From contig NW_024882735.1 of NCBI RefSeq assembly GCF_019059575.1, forward strand, positions 62,001 through 126,000: a stretch of DNA of 64,000 bases. Reading direction: 5' to 3'. The translations under genes and the position numbers were made by a program. Source of the stretch: Amphibalanus amphitrite (Eukaryota; Arthropoda; Thecostraca; Balanomorpha; Balanidae). Positions 47,785 to 60,728 of this stretch are shown one piece after another (position 1 is the stretch's first letter; the number at the start of each line of letters is the position of its first letter). The notes beneath the pieces are model-generated. The model saw only the letters and a program-made list of their open reading frames with translations, was not told the origin of the DNA and did not search any database.

Positions 47785-50700
47785 TATAGGAAGAACTAGT
47801 CGTCAGTTTTAAAAGAGGGAAATGACCCCTGCAAGGCACACATTCCTCATCAAGGCACCTTTTTTGGGGACGAGAAATTCTTTGCCTAGAGTGATCGTTG
47901 AGCCGTAAAAGCTCCAGATTTGTGCTTGACTCAGCTCAAGCTACGGAACTGCTATTCCAGTTCAAAACCCCATGATAAAAGTAAACTATTTTCTTTAAAC
48001 TCAGAGAGCACATAAATGACTCAGTTAGAGCATGTGTATTGTGTTGGGGTTAACGGTCTAACTACGCCAGACTTCTTGCCGCCACTCCCGTTTTTTACAG
48101 CTGGGAACACATGTTGCTCCGGGACGCGACCCTTCGTTCTCCGCGGATGGCACCATGTTACAACACTGTGAGCCCTGCTGCTACTGCGAGCTCCCGGTAT
48201 TCAGCGGCCAAGTTTGCACACTCGAAAAGTCACTGATCTGAAAATAACCGTCACTGGCACGTGGGGAACGGATCGGGACCGTGGTGCGTCTCTGACAGCT
48301 AGATGGGAGCGTGGGATGATTATGAAACAAAGACATTTTTAAGACACTGGTCCTTAGATTGCGCAGGGCATACCGGGATTGGTTTTAAAAGTTCTATAGG
48401 CCCTTGTATGGTGATCAGATGAATGGCTTTATAATATTTATCTGTATATAAAAATATTTTTGCATAAGTAGAACGTAAATAATTTCAATTTCATAGTAGA
48501 TTAGAGGATTCCACAACATATTTGTATATGTTTTGGTACTTGAAGATTTGCGTATTTCACGTCGACGTGAAAATTGTGTGCACTTCCTATCCTTTGTCAA
48601 CTCTCTGATCCTTCTGAAAGCTAGGGCGAATTAAAAAGATTGAACCTGAAGCAAAGTTAAAAGCTTTTTAAGCTAAGTAAGCCCATAAGCCGTGGCCGTA
48701 ACGTGTCAAAGTTGTTACACTTCTACTGCTCAGATTCTCAGCATTGCCCCTGGGCCTGGTCGGTATTATTGTGGTTGCAATCATTCAGTACACCTGCCAA
48801 TCGCTCGTGCTATTGCACGAATATGATGAAGAGGCTCGGTGAAAGTAGCATCAGAGTCATTGAAAATTCCGCCGAAATGACAAATTTCCTAGACAAGACC
48901 GAGAGGTTAGATCATTCAGGTGAAACTATGCCGGCGTCTTTCTGGTGATTGGTTAAGTGATCTGATTTGGCTGAGTGCTCCCGACTGTTAGGCTCACTTT
49001 GGGACTGGCCGGACGCATTAAATGGATTGTGCCCGCCGGACGAACCACCCAATGTCTTCATTAGTCCAGACCAACACACCGGGACTTGGCTTCACCTTTC
49101 TCTTGAAGGTGTGGGGGCCAACCGAAGTTGCATGTGTGCATCTGTGCAGCTGCTTGACAATTGAACGGTGCGATGGCTATTGGCTCCCTGTGTTATTTTG
49201 AGATGAATCAACTCTCAACAACCTTTTAAGAGCCAGTCGCTAGTCCAACACACAGTCTCTCCGCTGTTGCAAGGCTCCATTCTTTCAGTCTCGGCTTCTC
49301 ATCTACTCATCTATCTTCACTACCTTCTCACCCGGAAGAATAAACTTCCCACCTAATGTACCGACTTTTTTACCGTATGTCGACGAGTCACCTGAGTATA
49401 TAATGTATCGTGTGCCGAGCATGTATCTGCACATGTATCTGGTGACCTCCATTAGTATTACACACAATGCTTCCCACCCGATGGCCTTTGGCAGACGCTC
49501 TATCACGCACGGCGGTGACGTTTGCTCATCGTGGTTATGTCAAGTGAGGTATGAAGGTCACATGACGACCTCTGAAACTGGATTCCGAAAATGATGGATT
49601 GGCATAGTAGTGGCTAATTCTTTTGAATTGTGTTATTTGTGTTATGATAAGATCGTGCCAAAATTGTCATGGAAAGTCATATTTGCTAAACGAATATATT
49701 TCAGGTAATCCGTGGGTGTCGAAACATAAGTGTCTACCTGTCATATGTCAGACCATGAATAAAACATTTAACTATAAAATTAATGTGAACATCTTTCATG
49801 CTATATTTCCACCACTCACAAATAGGTGAACTGTTAGCGTGCTATATACTGCGTGCTACTAAGAAAATGTCCTCCATACTGTATCAAATGTATCATGTAA
49901 TTGTCCCTAGCACATTGCCAGTCAACTTCCGAACTGCCTACATGACGCAACGACGATAAATTCCAATGCAACGTCACATCATTGTTGATCAAAGTCTGAC
50001 TGCGGTTTGCCATTACTTGACATAATTTAGGGCTGTCACTTGCGGCAATATTTTACGGCTGCCCGGCAAAGTTGGTACGCTGCCGGCCGGCGGGCCCCCG
50101 GCCCCCATTAGGCGGCTGCCAGCATTGAGGGCTGATCCCGTTACGGGCTCGGTCGGGTGTGCCGGCCAACTTTGTCCACGACCTAAATCAGTCACAGGCC
50201 CGCAGCAGGGCAGCCGGGCATGCAGACCAGGCCGCCTGCATACCCATTTTATTGCAACTTCATCGGACTAAGCTAAATTGCAGCTGGAGAAAACGGCAGT
50301 AGTCAGAACTGATACTTGAAACACTGCTCCTATTATTGTCAATATATTCGAAGCTATTGACAAGGGTTCACACAAGTTGCATTATAGAGCGCATCCTGAG
50401 CACTCTGTCTTCACAGTTTTATCTTTTCTTTGACTGTTTTGATGATACGCTGAACACATCAGCAGTGTGCAGATGTATACGACGCGCTCCCCGACGTAAA
50501 TGCAAATGGGCCTTATGTAAATTAACCCTAAGGCACGATCACTGTCAACGCTTGCGTTGCAGTGATATATTTGTGTGCCGTTCGATTCGGTCTTGGTGGC
50601 CTGGCCATTAGTAGGTGGCCATTAGGAGGCTGTCGGCCCATTACAATTACTACTGGTCGAGCTGAGTGACTGCTGGTCAAAGGCACGGGAACGCAGGGTG

Positions 50701-51815
50701 TTTGAATTAGGCTATCTGCTCAACTGGACGCTTTCCTGAGCTCAAAAGTAAAGTACTGACTGGTTGGAAAAAGTAACACTCTGGTGTGCCTTTGATAAAA
50801 CCAGTAAGACGGTTCTCTATCACATCTGTAAACCTTTTCTGTTGGTATTTTTCGGTTAGCGTGCTAAACGCACATTTACAGGCTCTCACGAGTCATATTC
50901 TGATCTCAAACTTTCCTTCTAATCTTTGTATCTTTACTCGTCTTGATATGGAAGACAAATAAATAAGCTAGAAAGTTGCGGTTTTGAATTATGAAAATTA
51001 TTATTCAGCCTTCATTTGCGGACATTTTCAACTTCCCGCGCCAAACTGGGAGCCGCCAGCCGTATGCCACTGGCCGCGTCGCCTAGCAACAGCGCAGCGG
51101 CTCAGTCTACCTGCCGGGCGGTTCAGCTGACCTTGACCTTGACCCGGTCGGCCAGCCGTCCTCAGGGCAGAGAAGACGCCGATACGGGATAAGGCCGTGA
51201 CTCCGCGTGGCTGGCAGTCAAGTGCCTAAAATTTTATTGTTTTGGCCTAATACAAACGATCTTGTGAATGCCAGCTCAAATTATCTAAAAAGCACAAGTC
51301 ATCATAAAATTAACTAAAATTTTATTTTGCCTTTGCCATATCACGCTATCGTCAGTTTTCCTTTTCGGTCCATATCCGGTCAATCAAAAAGTTATCTGCA
51401 ATCTGCTGCAACTTTTTTCAATCGGCTACCACTATACTCTCCGCTCATAAGGCCAGTGTCTCGTTTGTGCGTCGAGAAATGTTTGACGTCATCTCGTTAG
51501 CGCATAGTTCAGACGTCTTTACACAGCTCCCATTCGGCTGTCGCCTGCGGCGCCGCGGGGAAAAGTTACCGGACAGCCCCGATGCGTGTCTGGGCTGAAA
51601 CATCAACAAAAGTCTGTCTCGCAAGTTGGCTGCCTGTTGAGCACGATTCAGGCGCACGACAGCTGACGTGCGCTCATTTACTGAGCTAATGTTGGGCGAT
51701 TCAGTATAGTGAGATAAAGCGCTATTGATAAATACTGCCTGCAATTTTTGATAAACAATATTTTTAATCATTTTTACCAATAACTTCACGCACAACATTA
51801 ACTATATACATTGCA
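47785..51815. other. unassigned intronic sequence
   Basis: Mostly AT-rich, with a short GC-rich patch at 50040-50230 and another at 51040-51180. No conserved domain seen. Confidence 0.4.
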
Positions 51816-52675
51816 TTAACACGCGCAGTGGAAGGGTTGCGAGTACTACGCCCAGTGGAAGGGGGGGGGGGGGCGGATGTCGCCCCCCTAAGATCTCAGC
51901 TCCCACTGAAGCTAGAAAGACGAAATTTGGAGGGTAGGTGGGGGCCCTGGGGAACTCTGTTGTGTGTGAATTTCATGACCCTAGGTCAATATCTTCAAGG
52001 TCAAATGAGGTCAAATGTGGTCAAATTTGCCATATGAGCGACTTTTTTGCGTTTACACGCCGATAACTCAAAAAGTTACCGGCCGATTTTCTTTTTTCTT
52101 TCACTATACGAAAGAACAAACATTTTTGAGTATGTATGATGAATTTCTAGATAATCCAACGATAAATATGGCAGTTAGAAGCCTGCTAAGCTAAGGGTAA
52201 GATGTCTCCGGCTGAAGCGGGATCGGCCGACGCGGGAAACGCGGCAATCACAATTTTGTGTTTACACACTCATACTCAAGTTGTTACCGGCCGATTTTCA
52301 AAATTCTTTGACCATATGATTGCCTGTACATTTCTCAGTCTTCTCACCGAATTTGACGCGAATCTAATCTAATCAGCGGTAAGGAGCGCGATGTAAAGAC
52401 GGAACTGTCCCGCCCCGGCACAGTCTACAATTCAGGCGGCGCGTAACGGCTAGCGCCGGCCGCCGCGCCGCCGCGGCGGCAGAATGTTTGACTTTACACC
52501 GCTATTACTAGAAAAGTTGTGAACTGATTTTCTTATTTCTTGCACGAGAAGATCCGCAATTCAATTCTGGACAGGTAGCCGAAATTTCACATTAATATTA
52601 TGTTTGCGGCGCGAGTTATTGGCGAAAAACAGGAGGGGTGGGCGAAATCCGCCCCCCTTCCACTGCGCGTGTTAA
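51816..52675 (+). mobile_element. TTAA-flanked G/C-hairpin element, copy E (divergent ends)
   Basis: An 860-bp element with TTAA at 51816-51819 and 52672-52675 and perfect inverted ends CACGCGCAGTGGAAGG. The left hairpin is a G-run, then CGGATGTCG, then a C-run (about 51858-51887); the right one is GGGGTGGGCGAAATCCGCCCCCC. It has at least three AGGTCA half-sites near 51983-52015 and two GTTACCGGCCGATTTTC repeats (near 52074 and 52281). The ends differ from CCCTCGC, so it is a separate subfamily with the same architecture. Confidence 0.82.
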
Positions 52676-54033
52676 CGCTTTGTGTGTGACATTTTGTGGT
52701 TGAGGTTTATTGACAGAAAAAATATCGATTCCGTCGGATATTGATTGATTGATTGATAGTTTTCCATACTGGCCGATTTGTTTTTCTGTAAGCGACTATC
52801 CCTCAGGGTGACTACCTCTACGCAAGACAATGTTTTGGGGCTAAGAATAGTCGCTCGGAGGTAGATCTCACGACATGACCCGCCCGACGACCATGTTCTG
52901 CTGAGTGTCACGGACCCTCGGACACGTTCGGACAGCTCTGAAGGACGGTGAACCACCTCCAACGGACAGCTCACCGAAATTGAAGGCCCGACGCCCGCAC
53001 GCACTTCGCGCTGACGCTCTGCGCGTTCTCGCTAGACCACTCGTTCACGACCTGTTCAGCCGGGTCCCTTCTCCGGCTGCCTCTCCTCTCCCGTCCCAGG
53101 TTCAGCTCTTTCTCACAGTGCCACCCAAGAGTGACTCAAATAGACAGATCTGACAACTTTCTCAGAGATGCAAGGAGCTGACCACTAGGAGATGTTTGAA
53201 AGTTGTGCAGTGCCAGCGGAAAGGGATTGACAAAAGATTTTACTGACATTTAGTGCTGCGTTAAATTGGAAAATTTTGAATTGATAAATAAAACTTCCCT
53301 TATCAATAGCGGTCTGTGGAATTATTATGCATGAAATCATTGGTTCAAACCTAAACGTAGGGAATGCTGATTTTATCTTCTTTTTTCCAAGTCGAACATC
53401 AGTCTGGGGCCTTGCAGTGGCACGAGCGGAAACGTGCACCTACGAATACGGCGCCCATGTTTTCACTGTTTTCTTCATTGTTTGAAGAAAGCCCGGATGC
53501 CTGCGCGTATTGTGTGAGCGTGTGGGAAGAGAGCCAATACGGCATTTTCCGTTCACTTGTTATTCTTGCCTTTGTGTGTTTGCACGCATATGCGACGAGA
53601 CGACGAATGCGATGAATTATGTAAGAGTATAGGTGATGCTCTTCCCAGAACCGCCGAATTACTTTTCCATCACAGCAGCGCCGTCCGAGCGCACAAAATG
53701 CTGCCAATCTGATGAAATATGCATCGGAGCCGTAGTGAGTGTAGCATGGATCAAAGCTCGTCTGGGATGACGCGAAAGACCAAAGCGGCTCTGCTCCAGA
53801 CGGTGGCGAATGCTGGAAGCGATTTCACCATTTAGGTAACATTAGCACTAAAGCCGTCCTCTGGCGCCCAGATTATTAATATTTGCTCCTGTAGTTGCTC
53901 GGGTTTCTTTTCCTTCTTTCCTCATTTTCCCTTTTTCTATTTTTCCTTGTTTGCTTCAATATCAAAAGGTCTGCTTTCCATAATGTAAACGACATAGTCA
54001 AGCACTTCTGTGAAATTATGAAACCAAAATAAT
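52676..54033. other. unassigned intronic sequence
   Basis: No gene recognised; GC-richer at 52860-53120. Confidence 0.4.
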
Positions 54034-54042
54034 CACTCACTC

Positions 54043-54126
<84 letters not shown>

Positions 54127-54195
54127 CTCTCTCTTCTCTCTCTCTCTCTCTCTCTCTCTCCTTCCATTCATTCTCCCTCTTCCTCTCTTTCCACA

Positions 54196-54276
<81 letters not shown>

Positions 54277-54312
54277 ACACTCTCTCACTCTCTCTCTCTC
54301 TCTCACACTCTC

Positions 54313-54384
<72 letters not shown>
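54034..54384. repeat. (TC)n / (TGTC)n compound microsatellite
   Basis: TC tracts on both sides of about 16 TGTC units (54196-54262), with CACTCTCTCACTC interruptions. Confidence 0.97.
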
Positions 54385-54387
<3 letters not shown>

Positions 54388-54824
54388 TGCTCGCTCTTTC
54401 TAAATCTTTGTCTCATGCGACTGAACCCTATTCATAGTGTAGTCGGAATGGTGATGAGTCGTTAATTAGTGCGTCAATTTTCAAAGTCCGGGTCATTTCC
54501 ACTTATTCAGGAACTTTTCAGCATTCCGGCCTAACGCGCTAACACAATGAATCGCGTTCATTTCAATTTTATTAATCCAACTTCACCGGAGTCTCATCAG
54601 TCAGTTAACGCGCAGGTCTCGTGAGCGGTCTGTCGTTGGGTGACTGTTTGGGACTGCTCTGTTCGCCGCCCAAACCATCCGCGCCCGCCAACGCTCACCG
54701 TTATTGGGCGGCCAGTGGCAACACTCCACAGACGAAGTCAATGTTGCGATAGCTGGCAAGAGGCGAACTGCCGACCCGCTCAGGGACACGCCGAGGTCAA
54801 GAGGGTGACGGAGCTGGCATGGAT
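54385..54824. other. unassigned intronic sequence
   Basis: Nothing recognised. Confidence 0.4.
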
Positions 54825-55055
54825 CCTGACACTGACACAGAGGTGACACCTGGCATTGGAGTGATATCTGACACTACATGGATGACACCTGATATAGAGC
54901 TGGCAACCAACCAAAAGGTGCCAAGGACAGGGGCTGCCACCTGCCTCATGTTACAGACACAGTCCTATGCATGACACAAAAATGACACAGAATTGATGGT
55001 TGACACATAGCTGACACTTCATTCAGAGCCAACACCTGACACAGAAATGACATCC
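54825..55055. repeat. decayed TGACAC minisatellite
   Basis: At least ten spaced copies of TGACAC or GACAC with CTG/CAGA context at irregular intervals of about 12-30 bp; an old tandem array by appearance. Confidence 0.55.
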
Positions 55056-57027
55056 ATGACCAACAGTCACCGAGTCCGATTGATCAGAGCTCAGATTGTC
55101 GTCCGCCGGTCCCAACCAAACCAAATACAGACCTGGGCCCACAATCTCGCTAACTTTAATCAACCCGAAATTAGCGCAGAGAGTAATTGTGTGAGCTGCG
55201 CTACCGGATGCTACCGAGAAAATTAGCTTTGCACTCGTGTCTGAGGTGGGCGGCCTCGCCGGGAGTGCAGTCGGCGCCGTGGCGATTGGACGAGGCCACT
55301 TCAATTACCGAGTGCGGCCGTAGAGAGGATCGGGCTGTAATGGGTGGCGATCAGCGGCGACGGCAGGTGTGTCCTCTCGAGCACCTCCAAGTCGTCTCTC
55401 AAGCCCTCTCCTGATGTGACTGGTATTGCAAGAGAGGGATGTGTGCTTTGCACGAAAAAAAGAAGCAGTTGCAGCGTATAACATCGTCAGGATTTTATGT
55501 GTTTGCAGAGTCGTTCCCTCCGTTTTAGAAGCGCTGTTTTTCGTTTCACGTTTTAACAACGGATTCAGCGTTATCAATTTTGTCTCACCTTTCCCCGTGG
55601 ATGGCTATAAACCTGTGTCATTCGGCACTCCCATCACCATCTCCTCTTCACGCCTTCCCAAGGGGTCCCAACCGGTGCGTAAAGATCAATACTTCCAGCC
55701 CTTCCCTGGAGCAACGCACTACACACCTGTTGTTTCACTTTCACAGATGTTTTTTTTTCCAAAAATCCTAAATGTGCTTACGCTACAAGCTTCACAGCTA
55801 TAGAAACAAATTTGTTTGCTTACGCTATAGCCTCACAGACTATAATAATGTGTAGAAACACAGTCAGTCTAGCCACCTGAGTCGTGCACCGGGCGTTCCC
55901 GTTTGTTTGGCTCAGGTCGTTTGTGGTCGGACGGGTCATTTGTTTCCAGTGTGCCTTCGGACACCTCAGGGCGCGACGTAGCTCCTCGGAGCTGTGCCCG
56001 CAGTCGGTGGTAAACCAAACAACTTTACTGTGGTTGCCGGGGCCAGAGACGTATGAGATGCATATGTGCCTTGTTCTGCGTCACGGAACACAGAACGATG
56101 ATGGCTTTCATTTGTCATCACGCCTAGATGAAATTTTGGAACCGAAACTAAAAACGTGACAGGAAGAACAATGAATACATAACAGACCTTTCTCAAGAGA
56201 TAATAGAGTGGGTCTTCCCAAAATACAATGTCATGGACTGCTACATAACTTGTAAGTTTGTAGGATAGCCATGAGTGATGATCACCAACCATGTCTGCTA
56301 TGTTCCTAAAAATCTGCTATGTAAAAGTCTTAGATGAAAATGTATTAAGCTCAACATTATTAAGCAGTTCCCGGACTTGCAATCATGCCATATTTCTCAG
56401 TCTTTCGGTATTCATTTGCAATATCTCCGAGACTTGATCTGCTGTTGATGATGCTCAATTGACATTTACTGCTGGAAGGAGCATACTTTATGTTTGGTTC
56501 GACGCACGCGACGATGGTGGTGGTGATCACAATACATCACATTTAGGAGGAGCACGAGTCTCCACACTGAGAGGACGGCCCGATGCTCTCTGTTATGGGC
56601 GCAAGTTTTACGCCATAAACTCAGAGAGTAAAATTTATTAGCCATAAACTCCGTCACAGGAAATTAATAAGTCATAAAGTATTGTCAATGGATGGTGCGA
56701 ATGCAGTCAATACTACTGAAGTGCTAGAATGAATATTCATTTATAGTTCTGGAAGTCCTAGAACAATACATTGCGAAGAATTATCTGACTGCAGCTGCAA
56801 GCTGGTTTCATTTGAATTCAGCATTACCGGGTATTATTACGATACCAAGGCATTACGGGGTACAAACGCGAGGTGTTGTCCGTGGAGGAGGCTGGGATCA
56901 ACCTAAGTCTTTGACCATGTGGGGCACTGACATCCTAACTTCATGTGTAGGCCATGAGGTACCTGTGTGCTTGCGCTCATCTGACTAGATGGATATGGAT
57001 GTTCAAAATAATTGATATATAGTATTG

Positions 57028-57030
<3 letters not shown>
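55056..57030. other. unassigned intronic sequence
   Basis: Nothing recognised; the 125-codon frame at 55426-55803 lacks any domain. Confidence 0.4.
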
Positions 57031-57123
<93 letters not shown>

Positions 57124-57144
57124 GTCTCTGTCTCTCTCTCTCTG

Positions 57145-57206
<62 letters not shown>

Positions 57207-57213
57207 TTTCTCT
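57031..57213. repeat. (TC)n microsatellite
   Basis: Long TC tract with a few TGTC and CCTC interruptions. Confidence 0.98.
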
Positions 57214-59188
57214 AATCAAAACTGTCTTTTTTAAATTCAGTGCTAGCCGAAAGTCAAGAGTCGACCTGTAATGGCATTTTCGTTTTTTGCATTGCGCAAG
57301 GCACATCTTTCAATGGAATAATTTTTGGAGAGAAATGGGGCAACATTTTGTGCTTATAATTTGAGTGAACTAAGCAAATCATTTTCTTATTCCCATATAA
57401 AAATTATTTGATGACGCTCGCATAACGTCATCGCTCATCACGTAAGCGCACGCATAGCCTCGACGATTGCATGCAAGTAGATGCGCAACTAGAGTCCAAT
57501 ATCCACTCGAGCGCTCACTTGATTCGTTTCGATTCCAGAACACGGAAATGTCAAATACGCAATCGACTCGTCAAGGCCGACCCAAATGGTGCGCCAATCA
57601 CAGCTCAGAATTCTGACGACCGTGGTCACCCAAAATCCCGAGCAATGGTAGTCGCTCATTGCTCGTGACTGCGAGCGACTCCGGTCGGCCGAGGAAAGCT
57701 GTGACCATCCACACGGCCTTGGTCCGCCCCAGCGCCGCGCTATTGTCTGCCCAGAGAGTCCGTCGACGCTGCTACGCTCCAGATTAGATGACGCTATTGG
57801 GAAGAGCTTACCGGGTCTATTCATTCGAGGGAGAAAAGTTTCGCCACAAATTTCGCCTCCGAGCTGGAATTTCACAATCTGCCCGACAGAGACAGAGTTC
57901 ATTCGAGACCATTACTTACCGCGCAGAGTCTGTGATCTCATAAATCCCTCTTGACCCAAGCAGACATCTCAAAACAGATGGCACAGTCTCCAACATTTCC
58001 ATAGAAGTTAATCTTATCTTCCACCATTTATATATGTAAGATGGCATAGATGAAAAGAAGCAAAAAAATATGCATTACTATATGCAAAAAACAACAACAT
58101 ATATCTCACGTTGCTGATGCAAATACTTTAAGAAGAGTGAATAAACTTGAGGTGAGTCTTTGAACAACCAACATCCTAGTTTATTTTAGTTCATAAATAC
58201 CTCACCGTGTTGTGCGTCAACCGCAGGAAGTGAGGGGCAACGATATCTAAATATCTCTCCAAAAAGGAACCACCCTGGACCGTATATCAAACATTTCCGT
58301 TAAAGCAAAATATTATGTTCTATACATTGCTTACTGTCAGAACAATTGCACCGGCAGAGCTTTCAACAGTCCGTCATGTGCAGCATGTACGTACATACGG
58401 GGTCATATAGTCACATAGTCATGTAGTCATAAACCACATTTTGCATGGACACATGTCTGCAAACATGCGTTTATGCATACACTTATGCCTGTACACACGC
58501 TCACGTGCATTCGCCAGCTGCACGGCAGTTGCAGTGCGGTGCACTAGTGTGCCGGTCTGCACTGCACCTTCTTCAGCCGGTGGCCAGGCCGTCGATGAGC
58601 AAACGTTCGTTTCGTGATCCGCGGTCAGTAGCCGCTGAAATACGGCCCCGCCGGCAGCACAGTCTCGATAAAGCAGACGGCATACGAGTTTTCCGGCGTG
58701 CGGCCGACATTATTTAGAGAAGCGTGTCTCGTTGAGTTTCTGCCTGACGATGTGGTGCCAAATTTATGGACGAGCAACTGAACATTAGGGAATGGTGGAG
58801 GGTTCAGACACGCACACTTGGAATACAACCGGCGAGGCTGGACATGATTTAGTGATGTCGTCAACGGTTAGATTGTACATGGACAAACAGCTATATGAAC
58901 GTATATTATGCTTGATGTTGAATGTAGAATGTGACAAGAGCAATTTATATACCGTATGAAATTCCAGCATCATGAAACTAATGTTTATTTGACTGGAGCA
59001 GATCAACCCTGCTGTTGGGTGGTGTGGGATTTGAGTACTCTGGAACCAAAGGTCATATAATGCATGTGGACGAATTTAAACTATTTTTGATAGCGTAAGC
59101 CACGTCACATCCTAGACAGTATACTGCACTTGTTCACGTCCTATCCAATATCCATAAGTACTTGAACTACAGTGCGCTGCCAAAAGTT
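57214..59188. other. unassigned intronic sequence
   Basis: No domain seen in the 137-codon frame at 57489-57902 (-) or elsewhere. Confidence 0.4.
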
Positions 59189-59204
59189 TACTATTCGGAT
59201 ATTT

Positions 59205-59516
59205 TGTTTTGTTGGGTTAGGCCCTTTCGGTCCAATGGGACCATTTCAGAGCCGGGAGGATGATAGGATATAGGGGGAGACATTGGTCTGGGCAGGCACC
59301 CTAGTGAGTCACCGGGGCTGAGCCCGTCCAGAGGACAGGCCACCCAGCCCCAAGGTACTCACTGCACCCGGCTACGGGGTGCGCTCCCTCGGGAGCAGCG
59401 GTGCCGCTCCAAGGGAGCAGCCCGCATGAGATAAAGTTGCCTGTCCAGCCCGGAGGGGGTTGCGGCGTGGAGGAGAAGGATTTCAGCATCCTGAGGATAG
59501 AAGCACGGAACGGTGG
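59205..59516 (-). mobile_element. 312-bp retroposon with 16-bp target duplication
   Basis: Flanked by exact TACTATTCGGATATTT repeats (59189-59204 and 59517-59532). Read on the - strand it ends in GGGCCTAACCCAACAAAAC, an A/C-rich tail like those of the LINEs here. The body is GC-rich and could be a SINE or the 3' end of a LINE. No clear tRNA-type A and B boxes were seen, so the class is open. Confidence 0.82.
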
Positions 59517-60129
59517 TACTATTCGGATATTTACAGCTCAATATTTACGGACTACTCCTGAGCTCTTGCCTCAAGTTGAGCGGCACAGCCTATGTTCCAG
59601 GCGTTTATCACTAGCGCCATCTAGGCACGGGAGTCGTAGTCCAGCTCACGCGTCCCTCAAAACGCTGGCAGGCTATCAGCAGCGCGATGACAGTGACCCA
59701 GTGACAGTCAGCAATTATGTTTGCTGTAGTTTCCGACGTGGCTCACTAAGCTACACAGGTACACGTTTTGTGTAAAAAGGCTCCAGGTTCACAGGTATCC
59801 CCAAGCCCACAGAAATATCATTCGATACCACTTCACAAACCAAATAGCTGCTGAGACCTTGGAACTGTCCCTCATTAGTTACTTTTCAAACTACATGGAG
59901 ACATCTGGAAAATTGTCAAAAATATTCGCCGATTGGATCTAATTTCGATCGAGTTCTATTCTGACTTTAATTAATGATATCACAGTGACTGGTTTTGATG
60001 GTCTTTTCTATACGCATTGCATTAGGGATTTATAGATTAATCACAAGTTACGATACATTTATGTGCTTATAAGTTAAAGTTATAAGGAAGAAGAGTCATC
60101 CCTCTCCGGTGAAAAGTGTCATGTTGGCA

Positions 60130-60237
60130 GGCCTTTCTCCTCTCTGCTGGATTTACAGCTCCGTCACCTCTCTGTTGGATTGACAGCTCCGTCATCTCTC
60201 TGCTGGATTGACAAGTTTGTCACCCCTCTGCTGACAG
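60130..60237 (+). promoter_or_regulatory. tandem 3' splice-site array before exon 2
   Basis: Units of about 28 bp, each a pyrimidine stretch (CTCTCTGCTGGATTGACAG type), repeat with AG ends at 60158, 60186 and 60237, plus a decayed one (ACAAG) at 60214. The last AG gives the phase that fits exon 1. Use of the AG at 60186 would add 51 nt (17 codons) with no stop; use of 60158 would add 79 nt and shift the frame. Confidence 0.65.
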
Positions 60238-60404
60238 GTGGCGCGCTAATTCTGACTGCCGATGAGCCGCCGTCCCGTCCGCCGTGGCAGCGCCCCTCCA
60301 TGCTGCAGCCGGTGTTCATGAACAACAGCGTACGACATGTGGTGGCGTCAGTGGGACGACCAGCTCACCTGCACTGCAACATCCAGCACCTCGGAGATAA
60401 AGTG
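60238..60404 (+). CDS. dpr-like Ig receptor, exon 2 (N-terminal half of Ig domain 1)
   Basis: Joined to exon 1 it reads GGALILTADEPPSRPPWQRP then SMLQPVFMNNSVRHVVASVG and RPAHLHCNIQHLGDKV. This matches the dpr pattern: a short spacer, then NVTA-like strand, VGR.A.L.C (first Ig cysteine, residue 71 of the spliced product) and LGDK.V just before WIR. The conserved Trp and second Cys must lie in the next exon, which is outside the window or not recognised. NNS is a possible N-glycosylation site. The donor GTG|GTGAGT at 60405 sits where dpr genes are usually interrupted. The product would be an outer-surface recognition protein of neurons that binds DIP-type partners. Assignment to the dpr family is strong; the exact paralogue is unknown. 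Confidence 0.85.
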
Positions 60405-60559
60405 GTGAGTGCTGGATCTGAGTGGTTTTGACTGGTGCACAGTGGCTGCGATGCCTGAGCAAAATATCCAAAGATCTGCCTGACATCTGGGTAATGATGA
60501 GCTCTAGATGACATCCACGGTTCACCATCCCTTGTCTAACTATGTCCGACTACTGTTTG

Positions 60560-60720
60560 CAGTGGCGGATCCAGGGGGGCGAAATGGGCATTTGCCCCTC
60601 CCAAACGGCATAATTTTAACATTACGCCTATGGACGAGGCATGGAAAGAATCGATAAATTGTTATGGTTTGCCCCCCCCCCCCCCCCAAAAAAAAAAACT
60701 CTGAGCTGGATCCGCCCCTG
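60560..60720. mobile_element. hAT-type MITE with 8-bp target duplication
   Basis: A 161-bp element flanked by exact ACTGTTTG (60552-60559 and 60721-60728). Ends CAGTGGCGGATCCAG and the inverse of CAGGGGCGGATCCAG. It contains a C-run joined to an A-run (60671-60698). It lies only about 155 bp after the exon 2 donor. Confidence 0.92.
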
Positions 60721-60728
60721 ACTGTTTG

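Larger units (their letters stand above)
24680..60237 (+). other. inferred first intron of the dpr-like gene
   Basis: Bounded by GTGAGT at 24680 and ACAG at 60234-60237. At about 35.6 kb it is large but usual for this family. It is filled with repeats and mobile elements; no other host exon was recognised on either strand. Confidence 0.6.
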
